Shown here piece after piece: positions 53,477 to 63,070 of a DNA stretch of 64,000 bases; position 1 is the stretch's first letter; the number at the start of each line of letters is the position of its first letter. Made by a program: the position numbers and the translations under genes. Source of the DNA: Arenimonas sp. GDDSR-1 (GTDB taxonomy: Bacteria; Pseudomonadota; Gammaproteobacteria; Xanthomonadales; Xanthomonadaceae); assembly GCF_025980345.1 (NCBI RefSeq), contig NZ_JAPDUI010000001.1, positions 59,487 to 123,486 on the forward strand, given 5' to 3'. The notes below the pieces were generated by a model. That model saw only the letters and a list, made by a program, of their open reading frames with translations, searched no databases and had not been told where the DNA came from.

Positions 53477-55198
53477 ATGATTCGACCGCTTTCCATCCGT
53501 CAACGCAGTTCCGATCCGCGGCTTACGGGTCTGCATGCATCGCGTCTGATAAGCCGAATTTACGCGGCAAGGGGCATTACAAGCCCTGACCAGAGCGATC
53601 TCAGTCTTCAGCATCTTTACCCGCCGGACACGATGCGCGGTCTGGATGTCGCCATCGCGCTGTTGACCGATGCGATTGCCAATCAGCGGCGCATCGTCGT
53701 CGTCGGCGACTTCGACTGCGACGGTGCCACCGGCACGGCGGTTGCGGTCAGGGGCCTGCGCATGCTCGGTGCGCGGCAGGTGTTTTTCAAGGTTCCGCAC
53801 CGTGTCCGTCACGGCTATGGGCTGACGCCAGGTTTGGTTGAAGATCTGGCGGAATTGAAGCCCGATCTCATCATCACCGTCGACAGCGGCATTGCCTGCA
53901 ATCCCGGTGTGGCGGCGGCCAATGCCCGCGGATACCGCGTGTTGGTCACCGATCATCATCTTCCAGGCGAAGTCCTGCCGCCGGCAGCGGGCATCCTCAA
54001 TCCGAACCAGCCGGGTTGCGGATTTCCAAGCAAAGCACTGGCCGGCGTCGGCGTCATTTTTTATCTGCTCGTGGCCGTCCGCGCGGCATTGCGCGCCGAT
54101 AATGCTCCCAGTGCCGGTGCCGATGCCGATTTGTCCGCATTGTTGGATCTGGTGGCCATTGGCACCGTTGTCGACATGGTGAAGTTGGATGCCAACAACC
54201 GGCGGCTGGTACGTGCAGGCCTTGCACGCATCAATTCCGGCCGTTGCCAGCCCGGTGTTGCCGCGCTGGCGCGCGTCGGTGGTCTGGAACCGGGGAAGAT
54301 TGACGCTTTGGATATCGGATTCCGGATCGGACCGAAAATAAATGCCGCCGGCCGGCTCGAGGACATGGCCTTGGGTATCGAATGTCTTTTGACCGACGAT
54401 CCGGCACAGGCGATGGATATGGCGGATAATCTGCATGCCATCAATCTTGAACGTCAGCACCTGCAGCAGGACATGCTCGATGACGCGGAAAAAATGCTCG
54501 CCGCGCTTGATCTGGAAGCGCTTCCGGATCAGAAATGCCTGATTCTGCATCAGCCGGATTGGCATCCCGGCATCATCGGTCTGGTGGCTTCGCGCATGAA
54601 AGACCGCATTCACCGACCGGTACTGGTTTTCGCTCCGAGTGAGCCGGACAGTCAGGAATTGCGGGGCTCCTGCCGCTCGATTCCGGGCTTCCACATGCGT
54701 GATGCGCTGGCTTTGCTGGATGCCCGGCATCCCGGACTGATTGCACGCTTCGGCGGACATGCCATGGCGGCAGGACTTACGCTGCACATCGATTGTTTTC
54801 CGGAGTTTTCACGGATATTTCCGACAATTGTTTCCGAAACGCTCGATCCGGATCTGCTGCAGGAGACCCTCCTGACCGATGGACCGCTGGCACCGGATCA
54901 ATTCGACCGCAGCACGGCTGAAATGCTGGTTCATGCCGGGCCTTGGGGGCAGGGCTTTCCAACTCCGGTGTTCGACAATGTTTTCGATGTCGTCGGCTGG
55001 CAGGTTCTGAAGGAAAAACACCTCAAACTGCAGCTCCGGCCTGAGGAAGGAACGGAGATCCTTCAGGCTATCCATTTCAACGGCTACACCGGACAGCCGC
55101 CGCCGGCGCGCATCCGTGCCGTATACGAACTGCAGACCGATGATTTCAGGGAAAGACGCGGCGTTCAGGCGCTGGTCCGATACATCGAAGCGGTCTAG
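53477..55198 (+). CDS. recJ: single-stranded-DNA-specific exonuclease RecJ
   Basis: IVVVGDFDCDGATGTAVAVRGL, VTDHHLPGEVLP, WHPGIIGLVASRMKDR, RFGGHAMAAGL. Confidence 0.96.
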   Translation: MIRPLSIRQRSSDPRLTGLHASRLISRIYAARGITSPDQSDLSLQHLYPPDTMRGLDVAIALLTDAIANQRRIVVVGDFDCDGATGTAVAVRGLRMLGARQVFFKVPHRVRHGYGLTPGLVEDLAELKPDLIITVDSGIACNPGVAAANARGYRVLVTDHHLPGEVLPPAAGILNPNQPGCGFPSKALAGVGVIFYLLVAVRAALRADNAPSAGADADLSALLDLVAIGTVVDMVKLDANNRRLVRAGLARINSGRCQPGVAALARVGGLEPGKIDALDIGFRIGPKINAAGRLEDMALGIECLLTDDPAQAMDMADNLHAINLERQHLQQDMLDDAEKMLAALDLEALPDQKCLILHQPDWHPGIIGLVASRMKDRIHRPVLVFAPSEPDSQELRGSCRSIPGFHMRDALALLDARHPGLIARFGGHAMAAGLTLHIDCFPEFSRIFPTIVSETLDPDLLQETLLTDGPLAPDQFDRSTAEMLVHAGPWGQGFPTPVFDNVFDVVGWQVLKEKHLKLQLRPEEGTEILQAIHFNGYTGQPPPARIRAVYELQTDDFRERRGVQALVRYIEAV

Positions 55199-55860
55199 GA
55201 AGCCGCCGCCGGCCTGCCGATGGTCCGCGCTGGGCGACGCATTTCGGGAACCGCGCGTTCCAGCAACACATGTATCCGTTTGGCATCGACACCGAGTCCC
55301 TGCAGTACCGTATGCACCACCTGCTTCGGGTATGCGGACGGCACCTTTTCGGCGAGCATGCGGTTCATGGACTGACGCAGTGTGCCGACCACTAGGTCGT
55401 AGCCCGCATCGATATCCGGAATACGAAATTCGTCGCTGCCGATGCCATCGCGCAGATCCTGGGTCACCTGCGTTTGCACCATCATGCTGTGATGGGCGAC
55501 CCGGTTGACGAAGGCGCACCAGATCGGATCTTTCGCCGCTTTCTCCAGCCACAGGAGCATGCCGAAGGTCATGCGTTCGACCGGTGACGGCATGTCTTCG
55601 ATTTCGGTTTGAATCGACACGATCAGATCGTCTTCGAGCTGCTTCGATGTGGCGATCAGGAGCTCATCGATGCTGCTGAAGTAGTTGTAGAATGTGCCGC
55701 GTGACATGTTGGCGGCCGCGATGAAATCCTGGATGACCGGCGCATCCGGTCCTTTCTCCGCGAATACACGCATGGCGGCATCGAGAATGCGCAGGCGTGT
55801 CCGGTTGCTGCGTTCCTGTCCGACGCGGGTACGGTGATTGATGGCTTTGCGGTTAATCAT
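55195..55860 (-). CDS. TetR-family transcriptional regulator
   Basis: RLRILDAAMRVFAEKGPDAPVIQDFIAAANMSRGTFYNYFSSIDELLIATSKQL. Confidence 0.92.
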   Translation of the reverse strand: MINRKAINHRTRVGQERSNRTRLRILDAAMRVFAEKGPDAPVIQDFIAAANMSRGTFYNYFSSIDELLIATSKQLEDDLIVSIQTEIEDMPSPVERMTFGMLLWLEKAAKDPIWCAFVNRVAHHSMMVQTQVTQDLRDGIGSDEFRIPDIDAGYDLVVGTLRQSMNRMLAEKVPSAYPKQVVHTVLQGLGVDAKRIHVLLERAVPEMRRPARTIGRPAAAS

Positions 55861-55944
55861 ACGTCATGGCTCCGTTCAATCTGGACAAACATCAATATGA
55901 CGGCTGTCGAGATATGCATGAAAGTAAGGCGTGAATTCTGATTA

Positions 55945-55969
55945 CATATTGACACATAAGTTCAATATG
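55945..55969. promoter_or_regulatory. Inverted repeat CATATTGA-N9-TCAATATG, candidate TetR-family operator
   Basis: Perfect 8-bp arms in the divergent TetR/DUF3604 intergenic region; extra half-site TCAATATGAC at 55892..55901. Confidence 0.6.
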
Positions 55970-56029
55970 ACATAAATTTCTGCTACGGGCTATACGTGAA
56001 CCGTTTTTTTTTAATTCAGGGGGAAAATT

Positions 56030-57931
56030 ATGCAGCGCACGAAGATCACCATTATGCTGTTGACGGCACTGCCGTTGATGACGGCACTCAACGGCTGTTC
56101 CAAGCGTCAGGATGCCGACGAGCCGCAGGTCATGAAGTCGGTTGAAGAAACCGGCCAAAACGCAAATGCCGAGGAATTCCCGACCAGGCCCTTTTTCGGC
56201 GACACGCATCTGCATACCTCTTACTCGGCGGATGCCGGCATGGCCGGCGCAAAACTCGGTCCGGAAGAAGCCTACCGCTTCGCCATGGGCGAAGAGGTAA
56301 CCAGCAACACCGGACAGCCGGCAAAGCTCAGCCGACCCTATGATTTCCTCGTGGTGGCCGACCATTCCGAAAATCTCGGTCTGGCTCCGATGATTGCGAG
56401 CTCGGATCCGGTACTGCTGAAAAATCCGACCGGAAAACGCTGGCATGACATGGTGAAGGCAGGCAAGGGCAACCAGGCCTTCGGGGAATGGATCAGCAAT
56501 GGCAGTACGACCGGGAAAGATCTCATCAACAGCCCGGAAATGATGCAGTCGGCCTGGAATTCGATCATCAAGGCCGCGGAAAAATACAACCAGCCCGGCA
56601 AATTCACCGCCTTCATCGGCTATGAGTGGACTTCGACGCCGGATGGCAACAACATGCATCGTAATGTCATCTACCGCGACGGCGGCGACAAAGCGGGGCA
56701 GGTGCTGCCATTCTCCGCCTACGACAGCCAGGATCCGGAAAAGCTCTGGACATGGATGCAGGGCTATGAAGACAAGACCGGTGGCAAGGTGCTGGCGATT
56801 CCGCACAACGGCAATCTCAGCGGTGGCATGATGTGGGCGGCTCAGACGGTTTCCGGCAAGCCCTATGACCGTGCCTATGCCGAATTGCGTGCCCGACGCG
56901 AACCGATCATCGAGGTTACTCAGCCCAAAGGCACCAGTGAGGCGCATCCGGCACTGTCGCCGTCCGACGAATTCGCCAATTTCGAGGTCTGGGATAAATC
57001 CAATCTCGGCGGGAACCATCCGATTGGCAAAGAGGCATTGGCCGGCAGTTACGCCCGCGAAGCCCTGAAGAACGGGCTAGCCTATGAACAGAAGATCGGC
57101 GCCAATCCCTTCAAGTTCGGCATGGTCGGCAGCACCGATGCGCACACCGGGTTGTCCACCGTCGATGAAGACAACTTCTTCGGAAAAACGACAACCACCG
57201 AACCCAGTGCGGAACGCTGGAAGCATGCCGCCATACCGGCCATGAAACCGGAATTGACCACCTACGGCTGGGCGCTGGGCGCATCCGGTCTGGCGGCGGT
57301 CTGGGCCCGTGAGAACACCCGCGAATCATTGTTCGAGGCCATGGAGCGACGCGAAGTCTACGGCACCACCGGGCCGCGGATGTCGGTACGTCTGTTCGGC
57401 GGCTGGGACTTTTCCAATGACGATGCACAAAGCCGTGAACTGGCCAAACTCGGTTATGCCAAAGGCGTTCCGATGGGCGGCACACTGCCCAAAGCACCGG
57501 CCGGGAAAGCCCCTACCTTTTTGCTGGCTGCCATGAAAGACGCCATGGGCGCCAACCTTGACCGCTATCAGGTGGTGAAAGGGTGGGTCGATGCCGCCGG
57601 AAAAACGCATGAGAAGGTGTATGACGTGGTCTGGTCGGACAACCGCAAGCCCGGCGCCGACGGGCGCCTGCCCGCCGTCGGCAATACCGTCGATGCGGTC
57701 AATGTGACCTATACCAATACCATCGGCGCTGCCGAATTGAAGGCGGTGTGGGCCGATCCGGAATTCGATCCCCAACAACGTGCCTTCTACTACGGCCGTG
57801 TCCTGCAGATTCCGACCCCGCGCTGGACCGCGTTCGATGCGAAACGATATGCACTGAAATTGCCCAAAGAAGTCCCGATGACGGTCATCGAACGTGCGTA
57901 CACTTCCCCCATCTGGTACAACCCGCAATAA
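56030..57931 (+). CDS. DUF3604 domain lipoprotein (PHP-like putative metallohydrolase)
   Basis: Lipobox LMTALNGCSK; FFGDTHLHTSYSADAG, DFLVVADHSENLGL, FIGYEWTSTPDGNNMHRNVIYRD, GMVGSTDAHTGL. Confidence 0.88.
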   Translation: MQRTKITIMLLTALPLMTALNGCSKRQDADEPQVMKSVEETGQNANAEEFPTRPFFGDTHLHTSYSADAGMAGAKLGPEEAYRFAMGEEVTSNTGQPAKLSRPYDFLVVADHSENLGLAPMIASSDPVLLKNPTGKRWHDMVKAGKGNQAFGEWISNGSTTGKDLINSPEMMQSAWNSIIKAAEKYNQPGKFTAFIGYEWTSTPDGNNMHRNVIYRDGGDKAGQVLPFSAYDSQDPEKLWTWMQGYEDKTGGKVLAIPHNGNLSGGMMWAAQTVSGKPYDRAYAELRARREPIIEVTQPKGTSEAHPALSPSDEFANFEVWDKSNLGGNHPIGKEALAGSYAREALKNGLAYEQKIGANPFKFGMVGSTDAHTGLSTVDEDNFFGKTTTTEPSAERWKHAAIPAMKPELTTYGWALGASGLAAVWARENTRESLFEAMERREVYGTTGPRMSVRLFGGWDFSNDDAQSRELAKLGYAKGVPMGGTLPKAPAGKAPTFLLAAMKDAMGANLDRYQVVKGWVDAAGKTHEKVYDVVWSDNRKPGADGRLPAVGNTVDAVNVTYTNTIGAAELKAVWADPEFDPQQRAFYYGRVLQIPTPRWTAFDAKRYALKLPKEVPMTVIERAYTSPIWYNPQ

Positions 57932-57958
57932 TCCATCCAAATTAAAAGGACGAATAAC

Positions 57959-58471
57959 ATGAAAATCATGCACACTGCCAGTCGATTCGCAGCTGCTAGC
58001 CTGCTGTTTCTCTCGATACCCGCATCTGCAGGCGAGGTCACCGTTACCTGGTCCGATCCCGCGAAATTCACCGACATCGTGGCAAGCAACAGCACCGACA
58101 AATCCTACCGCAAGAGCGTGGAAAAAGCCCTGAGTGCGGAGTTCAAAGCCCAGGCGGCGAAGCTCCCGGCCGGCCAGAACATGAGCGTGCACGTCACCAA
58201 TGTGGATCTGGCCGGAGAGGTCGATCCCATACCAAGCCGAGCCGGCTACCGGGTTAGGGTTCTGAAAGATATCTACTATCCGCAGATCAGCCTGGATTAC
58301 CGCATCACCGATGCGTCCGGCGCAGTCGTCAAGGAACAGAAGGGCGCGGTTCTGAAGGATGCCGGGTTCCTCGCCAGCGCTTCGAATGCTTCCGCGCGCC
58401 AGGATTTCTACTATGAACGCCATATGATCAAGGAATGGTTCGGCAAGGAAATCCTTGCCAAGTCCCCGTAA
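57959..58471 (+). CDS. DUF3016 family secreted protein
   Basis: Signal peptide; EVTVTWSDPAKFTDI..., SVHVTNVDLAGEVDP, YPQISLDYRITDASGAVVKEQK. Confidence 0.8.
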   Translation: MKIMHTASRFAAASLLFLSIPASAGEVTVTWSDPAKFTDIVASNSTDKSYRKSVEKALSAEFKAQAAKLPAGQNMSVHVTNVDLAGEVDPIPSRAGYRVRVLKDIYYPQISLDYRITDASGAVVKEQKGAVLKDAGFLASASNASARQDFYYERHMIKEWFGKEILAKSP

Positions 58472-58495
58472 CCACGGAGGGCTAAGTTCTTGAAT

Positions 58496-58523
58496 CGGCA
58501 TCCGGACCCAGCTCCGGATGCCG
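58496..58523 (+). other. 10-bp perfect stem-loop CGGCATCCGG-N8-CCGGATGCCG after the DUF3016 gene
   Basis: Direct reading; no T-tract. Confidence 0.55.
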
Positions 58524-58600
58524 CCCGGATTCCTCCATGCTGTATTCATCAGGCCGGCTCTGATACAATATCAGCCTGATTATCTTGAAGTTTTCACTGC

Positions 58601-59720
58601 ATGGAACTGAATCCGATCCGCAACCGCATCGCCGAGTTGCAAGAGCGTGTCACCTCGCTCAGGGGGTATCTTTGACTTCGACAACAAAGTCGAACGTCTG
58701 GAAGAAGTAAACCGCGAGCTGGAAAGCCCGCAGATTTGGAATGAGCCCGAAAAAGCGCTTGCACTCGGTAAAGAGCGGGCAAGCCTCGACAAGACCGTGT
58801 CCGAGATCCGTGGCACGCTCGACGGCCTGGGTGAAGCGCTGGAATACCTCGAACTGGCCGAAATGGAAAACGATGAGGGTATCGTCGATTCGGTCACCGC
58901 CGATGTGGCCAAGATTTCCGAACGCGTAGAAAAGCTGGAATTCCGCCGGATGTTCTCCGGCGAGCAGGACCACACCAACTGCTTTGTCGATATCCAGGCC
59001 GGTGCCGGCGGTACCGAAGCCCAGGATTGGGCGGAAATCGTGCTTCGCATGTACCTGCGCTTCTGCGAAGCCCGTGGCTGGAAAACCGAGCTGATGGAAG
59101 CTTCCGACGGCGATGTAGCGGGCATCAAAAGCGCCACGTTCCGGGTCGAGGGCGAATATGCCTACGGCTGGCTGAAAACCGAAATCGGCGTTCATCGGCT
59201 GGTCCGTAAGTCGCCGTTCGATTCCGATAATCGCCGGCATACCTCGTTTTGTTCGGTATTCGTCAGTCCGGAAGTGGATGACAACATCGAAATCGAAATC
59301 AATCCTGCTGATCTCCGGACCGACGTCTACCGTTCGTCCGGTGCCGGTGGCCAGCACGTCAACAAGACTGAATCGGCCGTCCGGATTACCCACATCCCGA
59401 CCAACACCGTGGTTGCCTGCCAGATCGAACGTTCCCAGCACGGCAACCGCGACCGGGCCATGAAAATGCTCAAGGCCAAGCTGTACGAGCTCGAGCTGAT
59501 GAAACGCAACTCCGAAAAAGACGCGCTGGAAGCGACCAAATCCGACATCGGCTGGGGCAGTCAGATCCGCAGTTACGTGCTCGATCAGAGCCGGATCAAG
59601 GATCTGCGTACCGGCATCGAGCGCACCGATACCCAGAAAGTCCTCGACGGCGACCTCGACGAGTTCGTCGAAGCCAGTCTTAAAGCCGGCCTGACCGCCG
59701 GCGCCGGCCGCAGCAATTGA
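58601..59720 (+). CDS. prfB: peptide chain release factor 2 with +1 programmed frameshift
   Basis: Frame 1: [24 protein letters not shown] then TGA at 58673 in AGG GGG TAT CTT TGA C; continues in +1 frame as [22 protein letters not shown]...[22 protein letters not shown]. Confidence 0.97.
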
Positions 59721-59733
59721 TTCAAGGAAACCT

Positions 59734-61248
59734 ATGAACGAGAACAGCACCGAACTGCCGCAGGACGAGAACCAGCTCATTGCCGAACGCCGCGCCAAGC
59801 TCAAGGCCCTGCGCGAGCGCGGCATCGCTTACCCGAATGATTTCGTGCGCGCTGATTACGCCAGCGATCTGCAGGACGAATACGCCGACAAGGAGCGCTG
59901 GACCACGGAAGCGCTGCAGGACCTGGACCGATCCGTCCAGATTGCCGGACGGCTGATGGCCAAACGGGTGATGGGCAAGGCCAGTTTCGCGCAGTTGCAG
60001 GACATGTCGGGCCGCATCCAGCTGTATCTGTCGGGTGCCGATCTGGGCGAAGCCTACGAGTCGTTCAAGCACTGGGATGTCGGCGATATCATCGGTGTCA
60101 GCGGCGTGCTGACGCGGACCAAGACCGGCGAACTGTCGGTCAAGGGCAAAAGCCTGCGGCTGCTGACCAAATCCCTGCGTCCTTTGCCGGACAAGTGGCA
60201 CGGTCTTTCCGATGTCGAGCAGCGCTACCGCCAGCGCTATGTCGATCTGATCGTGACTCCCGAAGCACGCGAGGTTTTCATCAAGCGTTCCCAGGTGATT
60301 TCGGCCCTGCGCAACTGGCTGGATGCGCAACGCTTCCTGGAAGTGGAAACGCCGATGATGCATTACATCCCCGGAGGCGCCACCGCCAAACCGTTCATGA
60401 CCCACCACAACGCGCTCGGACTCGATCTGTATCTGCGCGTGGCGCCGGAGCTCTACCTGAAACGCCTGACCGTAGGCGGGCTTGAGCGCATCTATGAAAT
60501 CAACCGCAACTTCCGGAACGAGGGCGTATCCACCCGCCACAATCCGGAATTCACCATGCTCGAACTGTACGAGGCGTATGCCACCTACAACGAGATCATG
60601 GATCTGACCGAGGGCATGATCCGCGCCGCAGCCCAAAAAGTCCTGCCATCCATGCAGACGCATTGGGACGGGGCCGACATCGATCTGTCCCGACCGTTCA
60701 AGCGCTGGACCATGACCGATGCCGTACTGGAACACAACCCGCAGATTTCCGCAGCCGATATCCGCGATGTCGCCGCCATGCGCCGGCATTGCGATGCGCT
60801 CGGCGTCCGTTACAAGCCAGGTTACGGCTGGGGCAAATTGCTGCTGGAAGTGTTTGAAAAGACCGTCGAACACACGCTGGTGCAGCCGACCTTCATCACC
60901 CAGCACCCGACCGAAGTCAGCCCCTTGGCCCGCGCCAACGACAACGATGCCGGTCTGACCGACAGGTTCGAGCTGTTCATCGGCGGCAAGGAAATCGCCA
61001 ACGGCTTTTCCGAGCTCAACGACTCCGAAGACCAGGCGGCACGCTTCGCCGAACAGGTCAACCAGAAAGAGGGCGGGGATGACGAAGCCATGCATTTCGA
61101 TGCCGATTACATCCGTGCCCTGGAAGTGGGCCTGCCACCGACCGGTGGCCTTGGCGTCGGCATCGACCGCTTAGTGATGATGCTGACCGGCTCTGCATCC
61201 ATCCGCGACGTGCTGCTGTTTCCGTACATGCGGCCGGTCAGCGACTGA
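59734..61248 (+). CDS. lysS: lysyl-tRNA synthetase (class II)
   Basis: [57 protein letters not shown]. Confidence 0.98.
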   Translation: MNENSTELPQDENQLIAERRAKLKALRERGIAYPNDFVRADYASDLQDEYADKERWTTEALQDLDRSVQIAGRLMAKRVMGKASFAQLQDMSGRIQLYLSGADLGEAYESFKHWDVGDIIGVSGVLTRTKTGELSVKGKSLRLLTKSLRPLPDKWHGLSDVEQRYRQRYVDLIVTPEAREVFIKRSQVISALRNWLDAQRFLEVETPMMHYIPGGATAKPFMTHHNALGLDLYLRVAPELYLKRLTVGGLERIYEINRNFRNEGVSTRHNPEFTMLELYEAYATYNEIMDLTEGMIRAAAQKVLPSMQTHWDGADIDLSRPFKRWTMTDAVLEHNPQISAADIRDVAAMRRHCDALGVRYKPGYGWGKLLLEVFEKTVEHTLVQPTFITQHPTEVSPLARANDNDAGLTDRFELFIGGKEIANGFSELNDSEDQAARFAEQVNQKEGGDDEAMHFDADYIRALEVGLPPTGGLGVGIDRLVMMLTGSASIRDVLLFPYMRPVSD

Positions 61249-61250
61249 AG

Positions 61251-61277
61251 AAAAGGGCGCCGAGGCGCCCTTTTTTT
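61251..61277 (+). terminator. Rho-independent terminator after lysS
   Basis: AAAAGGGCGCC-GA-GGCGCCCTTTTTTT; overlaps the fadD stop codon. Confidence 0.9.
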
Positions 61278-62952
61278 AGGTTTCCTTTGCGCTATCCCGC
61301 AACTCCCGCCGCAGGATCTTGCCGACATTGGTTTTCGGCAGTTCGGTCCGGAATTCGATGACTTTCGGCTGCTTGTAACCGGTCAGGTATTCGCGGCAAT
61401 AGTGGCGGATGTCGTCGGCGGTGATGGACTGGTCCTTGCGCACCACGACGATCTTCACGGCTTCGCCGGATTTTTCATCGGGCACGCCGACTGCCGCCAC
61501 TTCCAGAATGCCCGGCATGGCGGCGATGACATCCTCGATTTCATTCGGGAACACATTGAAGCCGGACACCAGAATCATGTCCTTCTTTCGGTCGACGATG
61601 TAGAAGAAGCCCTTGTCGTCCATCTTGGCGATGTCGCCGGTGTGCAGCCAGCCTTCGGCGTCGATGACCTTGGCGGTCTCATCCGGACGCTGCCAGTAGC
61701 CCTGCATGACCTGCGGTCCCTTCACGCACAGTTCGCCGATTTCGCCCTGCGGCAGGATGTTGCCGTCGTCGTCTTTGATGCAGCAATGCGTCGAAGAGAT
61801 GGGTAGACCGATGGCGCCGTTGAATTCCTTCAGATCGAGCGGATTCATGCAGCAGGCCGGCGAGGTCTCGGTCAGGCCGTAAGCCTCGACCAGGGTCACG
61901 CCGGTGACGTTCTTCCACTTCTCGGCCACGGCTTTCTGAACGGCCATGCCGCCGCCGAGGGCGAGGTGTACCCGGCTGAAATCGAGCTTGTCGAATCCCG
62001 GTGTGTTCAAAAGCCCGTTGAACAGGGTGTTCACGCCGGTAATCGCGGTGAAATTGCTCTTTTTCAATTCCTTGACAAAGCCCGGCATGTCGCGCGGATT
62101 GGTGATCAGGTAGTTCAAACCCCCGAACTTCATGAATACCAGACAGTTCGCGGTCAAAGCGAAGATATGGTAAAGCGGCAGCGCGGTGATGATCACCTCA
62201 CTTCCTTCCTTGGCGTTCTTGCCGATCCACGACGACGCCTGTTGCATGTTGGCGACCAGATTGCTGTGGCTCAGCATGGCCCCCTTGGAAACGCCGGTGG
62301 TGCCGCCGGTGTACTGCAGGAACGCGATTTCTGACGGCTGGATGCTGACGTGGGGCAGTTTGTGCTTCGCGCCGATAGACAGGGCTTTCCGGAAGCGGAT
62401 TGCGTCCGGAAGATCGTAATCGGGCACGGCCTGTTTGACGTGTTTCAGCACGAAATCGACCAACAGACCCTTCGGTCCGAGCATCTCGCCGACGCTGGTG
62501 GTGATGACCTGACGGACTTTCGTTTCGTGAAGCACTTCTTCCGCGGTGCAGGCGAAATTGTCCAGAACGAGCAGGGCGGCGGCTCCGGAGTCGTTGAGCT
62601 GGTGTTTCAGCTCGCGGGCGGTGTACATCGGATTGGTATTGACCACGGTCAGCCCGGCACGCAGAACTCCGAAAATGGCAACCGGATACTGCAGGACGTT
62701 CGGCAGCATGATGGCGACGCGTTCGCCCTTCTTCAGTTTCAGTTCGTGAATCAGGTAACTGGCGAATTGGGCGCTGAGCCGGTCGACCTCGCGGTAGCTG
62801 ATGGTCTTCCCGAAATTGCTGAATGCCGGCCGGTCGGCGAATTTATCGATGGCATTTTCCAGCACGGATACGATGGAAGGAAACTCGCTGATGTCGATGT
62901 CATGCGGAACATCGGGGGCGTAGCTGTCAAGCCAGGGACGGTTCATGCTCAT
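61276..62952 (-). CDS. fadD: long-chain-fatty-acid--CoA ligase
   Basis: LQYTGGTTGVSKGAMLSHSNLVAN, GWLHTGDIAKMDDKGFFYIVDRKKDMILVSGFNVFPNEIE. Confidence 0.96.
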   Translation of the reverse strand: MSMNRPWLDSYAPDVPHDIDISEFPSIVSVLENAIDKFADRPAFSNFGKTISYREVDRLSAQFASYLIHELKLKKGERVAIMLPNVLQYPVAIFGVLRAGLTVVNTNPMYTARELKHQLNDSGAAALLVLDNFACTAEEVLHETKVRQVITTSVGEMLGPKGLLVDFVLKHVKQAVPDYDLPDAIRFRKALSIGAKHKLPHVSIQPSEIAFLQYTGGTTGVSKGAMLSHSNLVANMQQASSWIGKNAKEGSEVIITALPLYHIFALTANCLVFMKFGGLNYLITNPRDMPGFVKELKKSNFTAITGVNTLFNGLLNTPGFDKLDFSRVHLALGGGMAVQKAVAEKWKNVTGVTLVEAYGLTETSPACCMNPLDLKEFNGAIGLPISSTHCCIKDDDGNILPQGEIGELCVKGPQVMQGYWQRPDETAKVIDAEGWLHTGDIAKMDDKGFFYIVDRKKDMILVSGFNVFPNEIEDVIAAMPGILEVAAVGVPDEKSGEAVKIVVVRKDQSITADDIRHYCREYLTGYKQPKVIEFRTELPKTNVGKILRRELRDSAKET

Positions 62953-63024
62953 GGGTTTTTCGGGCAGCGGATGGATATGTCCATTTGAGCATAAGCTCTA
63001 AATACTGACAAGCCCGACAGGCAA

Positions 63025-63051
63025 GAAAAAAGCGGCCGTAGCCGCTTTTTT
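63025..63051 (-). terminator. Rho-independent terminator downstream of the aconitase gene
   Basis: AAAAAAGCGGC-CGTA-GCCGCTTTTTT, A/T tracts on both sides (bidirectional form). Confidence 0.85.
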
Positions 63052-63070
63052 CATCACGCTTTCACACCTT

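Noticed and set aside
62987-63000. Short inverted repeat GAGC-ATAA-GCTC upstream of fadD as a fatty-acid regulator site
   Set aside because: Arms of only 4 bp, no matching copy near other lipid genes in the window; insufficient support.
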